DNA of 5,107 nt from Riemerella anatipestifer_E (lineage in GTDB: Bacteria; Bacteroidota; Bacteroidia; Flavobacteriales; Weeksellaceae): contig NZ_LEKU01000039.1 in assembly GCF_009932355.1 (NCBI RefSeq), forward strand, positions 1 through 5,107. The letters are read 5' to 3'. The notes beneath the pieces were generated by a model. That model ran no database searches. It was given only the letters and a program-made list of their open reading frames with translations, and was not told the DNA's origin. The translations under genes and the position numbers were made by a program. Shown here one piece after another: positions 1 to 4,923 of the stretch (its first letter is position 1; each line of letters opens with the position of its first letter).

Positions 1-95
1 CCTCGCTTTTGAATGGACTTCAAAAAATCGGTAAGTTCTTCACCGCTTTGGAATTGTTTAAAAAAATCGTCGTTTAAAAAATCTGCTTTGTTCAT
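1..95 (-). CDS. IS256-family transposase, N-terminal fragment (cut by window edge)
   Basis: An open frame starts at the ATG at 93-95 on the minus strand and runs off the left edge after 31 full codons. The translation begins MNKADFLNDDFFKQF and ends FLKSIQKRG at the edge. From memory of the family, this is the typical start of IS256 (mutator-type) transposases of Bacteroidota, where a short acidic and aromatic stretch followed by a conserved GEELT-FLK-IQKRG segment precedes the DDE catalytic domain. The catalytic residues lie outside the window, so activity cannot be judged. The start is the first ATG after the palindrome at 124-155, and an A/T-rich leader with no Shine-Dalgarno precedes it, as is usual in this phylum. 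Confidence 0.78.
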   Translation of the reverse strand, partial: MNKADFLNDDFFKQFQSGEELTDFLKSIQKR

Positions 96-116
96 CGTGT
101 ATAAAAATTTAAAGTT

Positions 117-155
117 AATAAAAAAACTATCGAGGGTTGCAACCCTCGATAGTTT
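117..155 (-). terminator. Perfect 32-bp palindrome with T-run upstream of the IS256 transposase start
   Basis: Positions 124-155 form a perfect inverted repeat. The arm AAACTATCGAGGGTTG (124-139) is followed directly by its exact reverse complement (140-155). On the minus strand the structure runs into seven or more T residues (complement of 120-126), which is the form of a Rho-independent terminator. It lies 28 bp before the transposase ATG at 95. Any transcript entering the element from outside, such as read-through of the restriction-modification genes, would fold here before reaching the transposase. Protection from impinging transcription is a known strategy of insertion sequences; its use here is inferred. 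Confidence 0.7.
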
Positions 156-159
156 AAAC

Positions 160-185
160 TTTACACACTTTGTGAGATACTACTC
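160..185. repeat. Probable terminal inverted repeat of the IS256-family element
   Basis: On the minus strand this stretch starts GAGTAGTATCTCAC and finishes AAAGTGTGTAAA. Its length of about 26 bp, its outer G and its inner TGTGTAAA match my memory of the IS256 terminal repeat. The partner repeat is outside the window, so the assignment is provisional and the exact outer base is uncertain. Confidence 0.5.
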
Positions 186-193
186 TATAAACG

Positions 194-232
194 AAATAAC
201 TCCATTGAATCTATTTTTCAATGGAGTTATTT
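194..232 (-). terminator. Hairpin terminator after the restriction endonuclease gene
   Basis: A perfect 16-bp stem, AAATAACTCCATTGAA (194-209) and its complement (217-232), encloses a 7-nt loop. It begins 3 bp beyond the endonuclease stop codon (235-237) on the minus strand. The U-tract on the minus strand is short, and the plus strand also has some T residues, so it may work weakly or in both directions. Its position makes it the natural end of the restriction-modification operon. It is immediately followed by the insertion sequence. Confidence 0.7.
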
Positions 233-234
233 TA

Positions 235-954
235 TTAATTTCTATCAAATGCTCGTTTAATTGCTTCTTCCAAATTATCATCTTTCAATTCAAACCCATC
301 CAACTGACTTATATTATCTTGTTTAATATGCAGCTGCCCTTCATTACCCTTATTACCTCTATGCTGCCCCTTAGAATACAAAGGATTATTAAGTACCTCA
401 TTACTACTCATAACCCACACAACTATCTCATCTCTAAATACTGCAACCCAAACAAATACATCACAACATTGAGGTTTTAATTGTTGAAAATTCATTACAA
501 AATCTTTACTGGTATTTCTGGAAAGAGCCTTCATATAAAGAGGTTCATTACTACTACTATCAACGGCTCTAGAAGCTTTAACCTCAATTTTTATTCCATC
601 TAACCAAAAGTCATAATCACCAGAATAGTTAGAATCAAGTTTCTTACTTGGTGTCTTTAATTTAGAACATTTCTTTTTAATATAGTCTTGGGCAAATTTT
701 TCTCCAAACTCTCTGGGAGCAGAAATTTCAAATATCGAAAGATTAGGATTTTCATTTATATATTCAGTCCTTATATCTATGTATTGCTAATACGACAAAC
801 TTCCCTTATCAATTAAATAACATATAAGATGTTCATATTTATTAAAAGGGAATATAGATTTATCCTCCTCTACCATTTTTAAAACTTCTCTAAGGTCGTC
901 AGGTGATCCTTTAAAAGATTCTATTATTCTATTTTTTAAGTCTATAAGTTCCAT
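235..954 (-). pseudogene. Type II restriction endonuclease (PD-(D/E)XK), interrupted by an in-frame amber codon
   Basis: From the ATG at 952-954 the minus strand encodes a 239-codon protein beginning MELIDLKNRIIESFKGSPDD, with a TAG at 787-789 (codon 56) and the true stop at 235-237. After the TAG the frame stays open for 183 codons with no frameshift. It includes a PD-(D/E)XK-like site: D113 and D115 in SGDYDFWLDG, then E124-V-K126 in IEVKASRAVD. The C-terminal part (MNFQQLKPQCCDVFVWVAV, then YSKGQHRGNKGNEGQLH) has the look of a conserved Type II endonuclease family; the recognition sequence is not known to me. The gene overlaps the end of the methyltransferase gene by 26 bp, indicating co-transcription and coupled translation. 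No ATG, GTG or TTG occurs between the amber codon and the Met at 532-534, which lies beyond the catalytic residues, so reinitiation cannot restore a nuclease. Unless the stop is read through or is a sequencing error, the gene is inactive, probably recently. Confidence 0.8.
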
Positions 955-2539
955 TAGTATTATCTTTTTTTATGTTCAAATAATCTAAATATTTATCCTC
1001 TGAAAAGTCAGAGTGAATTGAAAAATATCCCGTATGAATAGGTAACAACTCCAAATCGCCACGTAAAATTTTATGTGTAGAAAATAATTTTTTAAATAAC
1101 CAATTAATAATATCACTATTTAATACATCAGTAAGTTGTTTCCCTGTAATTCCTATATCTAACGGAATAAATAAATTAGCACTATTCAATATATATTTCT
1201 GTTCTGTATCATAATAAAAACAAAGATTAGAAGATATAAATTTATAAATTATCTTTTCTTTAGATTGATACATTTCTAAAGGTGCTACTTGCTGGAAGGT
1301 AGAAAAATCCTCTTTTATAAAAGTAGTTGCTACTTTCAATCCTTCTCTAGTAATATCAGAACCTTTATAAATGGGCAAATACCCCTCTTTATTGAAATCA
1401 GAACAGTATCTTTTATTATCTCCTGTTACAATACCTATTGCCCATTTTGCCTTATTTTCTAGGGTAATATGATCTATAGAATATAAATGTTCTATAATCT
1501 CTGTTTCTTCTTCAGTGGTCCAAAAATTAAAAATATGTTTAGGATTATTCTTAAATGATTTTAAATTTCTGTAATAAATGGAATTTTCAGAATTACACTT
1601 TATCTCTATATCATTCAATCCCTCTTTATTTTCTATTATAATAGCTTGTGCTTTTGTTACTAATCCCTTGAAAGCCTTACCATAATCTACAAATCTTTTA
1701 ATTCTTTTTAGAGCTACTCTTTTTCTAATATCTTCAAAGGTACTTATGTTAAAAAACGCCTCTTGTACTAAAAATCCTAAAACACCATTATCTTTAAGTA
1801 GAGACAAACAAGCAGCCATAAAAAGAGAAGTAGTATCTGTACTGCTTCCACAGTTATAAATAGAAGCCCAATATTCTTTAGTAGACTTTTCTATTTTTTT
1901 ACCCCAAGGAGGATTAGTAAATATCAAATCAAACTTATCTAAGTTTTTTGCCTCTTCTAAAAAATTACCCACCTTTATATTGGGAGTATCGTAACCAAAC
2001 TTATCTTTTATTCTTTTTTTGGTTATTAACACTGCATTTTCATCTGTATCATAACCATAAACGTTCTCTAAAGGGATACCATATTCAATAGCTTCTATTA
2101 TAAAATTACCTGATCCGCAACAAGGATCTAAAAAAGTAAAATTTCTATCTATCTTAATATCGTTAAACATATCCCTTACAATCCAGTAAGGTGTGTAGTA
2201 AATACCTTCCTTATTTCTATAAGAATTAGATAATGAATTTTCATATTCTATACCTATTCTTTCTCCTTCAAATCCATTCATTAACCAATCAATACCTTTG
2301 GTATTTACTTTATAATTTTTATGTAATTTATTTGCTCTAGAATTAAGTTTTCTATTACCAACAATATCGGACATACACGAATCAAAGGAGTCTTTAGTTA
2401 TTAATCCTTTTTCTCTTTGTATTAAATATCCTGCTTTAATCCAGTTTCTGACTGTAGCAGTAGAAATACAAGCCATTTTAGCTACTTGTTCTATACTTAA
2501 TTTTTCAGGTTCTTTTTCTCCAAAAATATTGGTTTGCAT
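929..2539 (-). CDS. Type II N6-adenine DNA methyltransferase with N-terminal helix-turn-helix
   Basis: This 536-residue protein should transfer a methyl group from S-adenosylmethionine to the N6 of adenine in a specific DNA site. Residues 13-40 (LSIEQVAKMACIS, TATVRNWIKAGYL) form a MerR-like helix-turn-helix. Motif X (EGIYYTP) lies at 111-117, the SAM-binding motif I (FLDPCCGSGNF) at 136-146, an acidic motif II (GYDTDENA) at 162-169, and catalytic motif IV (NPPWG) at 209-213. The order X, I, IV with a long C-terminal region, presumably the target-recognition domain, is the gamma class seen in Eco57I-like and related Type II enzymes. All key residues are present, so the enzyme looks functional. 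The next Met lies inside the helix-turn-helix, which supports the start at 2539. The partner nuclease gene overlaps its 3' end but is broken, leaving this as a probable orphan methylase. The N-terminal domain could also repress its own promoter, as reported for M.SsoII and M.EcoRII; that is inference. GC is visibly lower than in pgk. Confidence 0.9.
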   Translation of the reverse strand: MQTNIFGEKEPEKLSIEQVAKMACISTATVRNWIKAGYLIQREKGLITKDSFDSCMSDIVGNRKLNSRANKLHKNYKVNTKGIDWLMNGFEGERIGIEYENSLSNSYRNKEGIYYTPYWIVRDMFNDIKIDRNFTFLDPCCGSGNFIIEAIEYGIPLENVYGYDTDENAVLITKKRIKDKFGYDTPNIKVGNFLEEAKNLDKFDLIFTNPPWGKKIEKSTKEYWASIYNCGSSTDTTSLFMAACLSLLKDNGVLGFLVQEAFFNISTFEDIRKRVALKRIKRFVDYGKAFKGLVTKAQAIIIENKEGLNDIEIKCNSENSIYYRNLKSFKNNPKHIFNFWTTEEETEIIEHLYSIDHITLENKAKWAIGIVTGDNKRYCSDFNKEGYLPIYKGSDITREGLKVATTFIKEDFSTFQQVAPLEMYQSKEKIIYKFISSNLCFYYDTEQKYILNSANLFIPLDIGITGKQLTDVLNSDIINWLFKKLFSTHKILRGDLELLPIHTGYFSIHSDFSEDKYLDYLNIKKDNTNGTYRLKK

Positions 2540-2544
2540 ACAAA

Positions 2545-2552
2545 CAAAGATA
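2545..2552 (-). promoter_or_regulatory. Candidate -7 promoter element TATCTTTG of the methyltransferase gene
   Basis: TATCTTTG on the minus strand fits the Bacteroidota -7 consensus TAnnTTTG exactly. Only 5 nt separate it from the methyltransferase ATG (2539), so a transcript from here would be leaderless or nearly so. No well-spaced -33 TTG/TTTG is seen, which lowers confidence. Confidence 0.4.
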
Positions 2553-2561
2553 ACAGATGAT

Positions 2562-2580
2562 TACTAGTACTCTAAAGAGT
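2562..2580. promoter_or_regulatory. Adjacent palindromes, possible operator of the restriction-modification genes
   Basis: Two small dyads overlap by one base: TACTAGTA (2562-2569, perfect) and ACTCTAAAGAGT (2569-2580, 5-bp arms around AA). They lie between the two candidate -7 elements upstream of the methyltransferase. They are therefore placed where an autoregulating helix-turn-helix methylase, or another repressor, could bind. The dyads are seen; the binding is inferred. Confidence 0.35.
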
Positions 2581-2582
2581 GA

Positions 2583-2590
2583 CAAATATA
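2583..2590 (-). promoter_or_regulatory. Second candidate -7 element TATATTTG upstream of the methyltransferase
   Basis: TATATTTG on the minus strand also matches TAnnTTTG and would give a leader of about 35-40 nt containing the dyads at 2562-2580. A TTTG lies 24 nt further upstream (complement of 2615-2618), a little beyond the usual 19-21 nt spacing, and overlaps the preceding terminator's T-run. Confidence 0.4.
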
Positions 2591-2615
2591 AGCATTTATC
2601 AACACAGAATCTTAC

Positions 2616-2646
2616 AAAAAAATAGACCTCATTTCTGAGGTCTATT
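2616..2646 (-). terminator. Rho-independent terminator of the lipoprotein gene
   Basis: An 11-bp perfect stem, AATAGACCTCA (2621-2631) and its complement (2636-2646), has a 4-nt loop and runs into seven T residues on the minus strand (complement of 2616-2622). It starts 23 bp beyond the lipoprotein stop codon and separates that gene from the restriction-modification pair. The pair therefore needs its own promoter. Confidence 0.85.
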
Positions 2647-2669
2647 CTTATTTTTAGTGATAAGATAAA

Positions 2670-3167
2670 TTATTTAGACTTTAATGTTTCTGTATAATTT
2701 ATTTTTCCTTTCTCATTATATTCTTTAACTACAGCATCGTTGCTTGTAACTAGTACATTAAGGTTATCATTTTTCTTATCGTACAAAATAGTAGTCATAT
2801 AATCCGAACAACTATTCTTTTTACAACCTGTAGTTTTATATACATCACCTTCAGATACTACTGGTGTTTCTACATTAAAGTTAGCCACAATTTCAGTGTA
2901 TTTATCTCCTGTTAATGTTTTAATTCTTTCAGATAAATCACTCTTATCAAGAAGTCCTAAATCTTTAGGGTACTTACCTACATTTTGAGTTAAAACATTT
3001 TCAGCAACTACTGTAGCAACTTCTTGGTTTCCTACTTTAGTGCTATCACTAGCAACAGCTTCTTTCTTTTCGCAAGTTTCTTTGCAATGCTCTTTACATT
3101 TATCTTTACAAGAAGTGAAAGCTAATGCTGCTCCTACTAATACTAAACTTAAAATTGATTTTTTCAT
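2670..3167 (-). CDS. Cys-rich lipoprotein with an Ivy-like (lysozyme inhibitor) C-terminal region
   Basis: The 165-residue protein has a lipoprotein signal peptide: MKK, a hydrophobic core (residues 4-18) and the lipobox FTSC with lipidated C20. The mature protein is thus tethered to a membrane, probably the outer membrane. Its N-terminus carries an unusual run C20-x3-C24-x3-C28-x3-C32, rich in Lys and Glu, then a low-complexity linker (about 33-50). Residues about 60-155 look like a compact domain. GDVYKTTGCKKNSCSDYMTT, followed by ILYDKKNDNLNVLV, resembles the segment of the Ivy family around the CKPHDC loop of E. coli Ivy: C115 and C120 have the same four-residue spacing, followed by a beta-strand and a turn. 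The inhibitory His of that loop is replaced (KKNS). Ivy proteins inhibit C-type lysozymes or may restrain lytic transglycosylases; that function here is inference. The gene follows pgk by 59 bp with no clear terminator between, so some co-transcription is possible. It has its own terminator. Confidence 0.75.
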   Translation of the reverse strand: MKKSILSLVLVGAALAFTSCKDKCKEHCKETCEKKEAVASDSTKVGNQEVATVVAENVLTQNVGKYPKDLGLLDKSDLSERIKTLTGDKYTEIVANFNVETPVVSEGDVYKTTGCKKNSCSDYMTTILYDKKNDNLNVLVTSNDAVVKEYNEKGKINYTETLKSK

Positions 3168-3226
3168 AGTTTTTTATTTAATTAAATTAATTTGTCTCTG
3201 TTATTACAAAAAGTATTCCTTTTTTA

Positions 3227-4417
3227 TTATTTATTGATAGCTGCAACTCCTGGAAGCTCTAAACCTTCTAATGACTCTAGCATAGCTCCACCTCCTGTAG
3301 AAACATAAGATACTTTATCAGAATAATTAAACTGCTTTACGAATGCCACACTATCTCCTCCACCTACTAATGAGAATGCACCTTGTTTAGTTGCCTCTGC
3401 AATGCTGTCTCCTAAGGCTTCTGTACCCGCAGAGAAATTAGACATTTCAAATACTCCTAATGGACCATTCCAAAGTATCGTTCTAGAATTCATAATAACA
3501 TCATTATTAAGTGCTCTAGTTCTTGCTCCTACATCTAAGCCCATCCAACCTTCTGGTATTTCATTAGAATCTACTTCTTGAGTTTCCGCCTCATTGCTAA
3601 AACTATCCGCAGCTATTACATCTACAGGTAGATAAACTTTTACATTCTGCTGTTCTGCTTTTTGTAAAATTTCTAGAGCTAAGCTCATCTTATCTTCTTC
3701 TACCAAAGAATTTCCTATTTGCCCTCCTTGAGCTTTAATAAAAGTAAATGCCATACCTCCTCCTATAATAAGGTTATCTACGGCTGGTAATACATTTTCT
3801 ATAATGGTAATTTTGGTAGAAACTTTAGAACCTCCAAGTATAGCAGTTACAGGTCTTTCTCCAGAACCTAATACTTTATCTATAGCTTCTAATTCTTTCT
3901 CCATCAATAAACCGAAAAATTTAGTTGAAGGAAAAAATTCTGCAATAACCGCTGTAGAAGCGTGTTCTCTGTGAGCAGTACCAAAGGCATCATTTACATA
4001 AGCATCTCCTAATTTAGAAAGTGATTCTGCAAAGGCTTTATCTCCTTTTTCTTCTCCTTCGTAGAAACGTACATTCTCCATCAATAATACTTCTCCTGCT
4101 TTCAATTCGGCTGTCATTTTTTCTGCCTCCTCTCCTACTGTTACGGGACAAAATTTAACTTCTCTGCCTAATACTTTAGAAACTTCTGGGAGAATATGCT
4201 TTAGAGAAAATTGCTCGTTTACTTGTCCTTTAGGACGCCCTAAATGGGTTAGGATAACCACCGAACCACCGTCATTAAGTATTTTATCTATACTAGGCTT
4301 TGCCGCTTGTATTCTGGTATTATCTGTAACTTCTAGTTTTTCGTTTTGAGGGACATTAAAATCTACTCTTATAACGGCTCTTTTCCCTTGGAAATTATAG
4401 TCTTTAATTGTTTTCAT
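3227..4417 (-). CDS. pgk: Phosphoglycerate kinase
   Basis: Cytoplasmic glycolytic enzyme that transfers phosphate from 1,3-bisphosphoglycerate to ADP, forming 3-phosphoglycerate and ATP; the reverse reaction serves gluconeogenesis. The 396-residue length is standard for bacterial Pgk. Substrate-side motifs are RVDFNVP (17-23), HLGRPKG (58-64), NVRFYEGE (115-122, R117) and NDAFGTAHREHAS (142-154, R150). Nucleotide-side motifs are GGSKVSTK (195-202, K198 and K202), GGGMAF (219-224), WNGPLGVFE (316-324), GGGDSVAF (352-359, D355) and STGGGA (373-378). All binding residues I can identify are intact, so the enzyme should be active. The start at 4417 places the first motif at the usual distance from the N-terminus. 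The gene is transcribed leftward, away from the DnaA-box cluster upstream, with a candidate promoter at 4448-4455. Gene-dosage benefit from an origin-proximal position would be plausible for such a highly expressed enzyme. Confidence 0.98.
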   Translation of the reverse strand: MKTIKDYNFQGKRAVIRVDFNVPQNEKLEVTDNTRIQAAKPSIDKILNDGGSVVILTHLGRPKGQVNEQFSLKHILPEVSKVLGREVKFCPVTVGEEAEKMTAELKAGEVLLMENVRFYEGEEKGDKAFAESLSKLGDAYVNDAFGTAHREHASTAVIAEFFPSTKFFGLLMEKELEAIDKVLGSGERPVTAILGGSKVSTKITIIENVLPAVDNLIIGGGMAFTFIKAQGGQIGNSLVEEDKMSLALEILQKAEQQNVKVYLPVDVIAADSFSNEAETQEVDSNEIPEGWMGLDVGARTRALNNDVIMNSRTILWNGPLGVFEMSNFSAGTEALGDSIAEATKQGAFSLVGGGDSVAFVKQFNYSDKVSYVSTGGGAMLESLEGLELPGVAAINK

Positions 4418-4447
4418 AATTACTTTTATTTAATTTTTTCTGCTTCA

Positions 4448-4455
4448 CAAATTTA
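4448..4455 (-). promoter_or_regulatory. Candidate -7 promoter element TAAATTTG of pgk
   Basis: TAAATTTG on the minus strand is an exact TAnnTTTG match, 30 bp upstream of the pgk ATG, giving a leader of about 25 nt. No TTG is seen at the ideal -33 distance; a T-rich stretch lies there instead. The sequence between it and the ATG is A/T-rich, as is common for highly expressed genes in Bacteroidota. Confidence 0.5.
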
Positions 4456-4594
4456 AGATTTATCTGTCTGAAAAACTAAAATTTTTGACACAAATATTTC
4501 ACAATCCACATGAGCAACATTCATCAATAACATTATTTTTTTAGATATATATTTATAAAAAGAAGATTGTTGTATGTTGTAGGTATTGTGATTT

Positions 4595-4603
4595 TGTGGA
4601 TAA
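4595..4603 (-). promoter_or_regulatory. DnaA box, perfect consensus
   Basis: TGTGGATAA on the plus strand, equal to TTATCCACA on the minus strand, is the consensus high-affinity site for the initiator DnaA. It is the leftmost box of the cluster. Confidence 0.8.
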
Positions 4604-4706
4604 ATATTTCGCTTATTTTTCATCACACATCATAGGTACTTAATTAACATTTTATAGACAATGTAAAGAGTTATAAATTAACCTTTTTGGGTGCTTAATA
4701 ACATAA

Positions 4707-4715
4707 TGTGGATAA
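4707..4715 (-). promoter_or_regulatory. DnaA box, perfect consensus
   Basis: TGTGGATAA on the plus strand, in the same orientation as the box at 4595 and 112 bp to its right. Confidence 0.8.
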
Positions 4716-4793
4716 TTATAAACGAGTATGGTTTGGGATAATTATTACATGGAAAAACTTTAAAAATCTTCCCTCAAAAAAATTAAAATTTGA

Positions 4794-4802
4794 TTTGGAT
4801 AA
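4794..4802 (-). promoter_or_regulatory. DnaA box, one mismatch
   Basis: TTTGGATAA differs from TGTGGATAA at one position and shares the orientation of the two boxes to its left. It could be a lower-affinity site. A weaker relative, TTGGGATAA with two mismatches, lies at 4733-4741. Confidence 0.5.
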
Positions 4803-4862
4803 TATTTCAAAATGTAGCAATAGAAAAAATATTTTAAAATTCTAAGACTTAGTTTTCCTATC

Positions 4863-4871
4863 TTATCCACA
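4863..4871 (+). promoter_or_regulatory. DnaA box, perfect consensus, opposite orientation
   Basis: TTATCCACA on the plus strand. It faces the opposite way to the three boxes to its left, giving the cluster an inverted arrangement. Confidence 0.8.
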
Positions 4872-4896
4872 ATAGAATTAAAAGATATTAACAAAC

Positions 4897-4905
4897 TTAT
4901 CCATA
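4897..4905 (+). promoter_or_regulatory. DnaA box, one mismatch
   Basis: TTATCCATA differs from consensus at position 8 only and is oriented like the box at 4863, 34 bp to its left. It is the last box before the insertion sequence that starts at about 4924. Confidence 0.55.
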
Positions 4906-4923
4906 TAGAAATATTTATTTGTA

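Larger units (their letters stand above)
1..185 (-). mobile_element. IS256-family insertion sequence, transposase-start end (partial)
   Basis: The window begins inside an insertion sequence. Reading leftward on the minus strand there is a probable terminal inverted repeat (about 160-185), a perfect palindrome (124-155) and the transposase start (95). Family assignment rests on the transposase N-terminus and on the inner part of the terminal repeat, which ends in TGTGTAAA on the minus strand as the 26-bp IS256 repeat does. The outer boundary at 185 is estimated from that 26-bp length and could be off by a few bases. The other end and the target duplication (usually 8-9 bp in this family; 186-193 would be one copy) lie outside the window or cannot be checked. 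The element sits just beyond the end of the endonuclease gene and its terminator. Confidence 0.75.
4418..4923. other. Candidate chromosomal replication origin (oriC): AT-rich, gene-free DnaA-box cluster
   Basis: This 506-bp stretch holds no credible gene on either strand. It contains three perfect DnaA boxes (4595-4603, 4707-4715, 4863-4871) and two with a single mismatch (4794-4802, 4897-4905). The three left boxes point one way and the two right boxes the other. Near-continuous A/T stretches at about 4532-4560 and 4822-4840 could serve as unwinding elements. By hand estimate at about 74% AT, roughly 0.01 perfect 9-mers would be expected by chance on both strands here. Clustered consensus DnaA boxes in an AT-rich intergenic region are the hallmark of bacterial oriC. 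In Bacteroidota the origin is not always beside dnaA, so the absence of dnaA here is not decisive. An alternative is a DnaA-titrating or regulatory cluster. The left 30-40 bp also contain the pgk promoter. Confidence 0.7.

Noticed and set aside
13..480. Plus-strand open frame of 155 codons
   Set aside because: It runs antisense across the IS256 end, the terminators and the endonuclease C-terminus, crosses clear element boundaries and has low-complexity, Ile/Leu/Phe-rich content typical of AT-rich shadow frames.
235..534. Stand-alone 99-residue minus-strand protein
   Set aside because: It is the C-terminal part of the endonuclease frame; the same frame continues upstream with conserved sequence through the catalytic site to the amber codon.
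3207..3226. Weak dyad and near-match promoter (TACTTTTTG) between pgk and the lipoprotein gene
   Set aside because: The stem is short and purely A/T-rich with one G-C pair, and the promoter match has one extra base between TA and TTTG. Neither is strong enough to call.
3040..3237. Plus-strand open frame of 65 codons
   Set aside because: It is antisense to the lipoprotein signal peptide and the AT-rich spacer before it, with no recognisable features.
4502..4510. Possible additional DnaA box CAATCCACA
   Set aside because: It has two mismatches at the first two positions. In such AT-rich DNA, two-mismatch matches (also 4652-4660 and 4733-4741) are not convincing on their own.
4418..4923. tRNA, small RNA or CRISPR array in the long intergenic stretch
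   Set aside because: No cloverleaf-like GC-rich stems, no regularly spaced repeats and no hairpin with a T-run were seen. The DnaA boxes are irregularly spaced and in both orientations.
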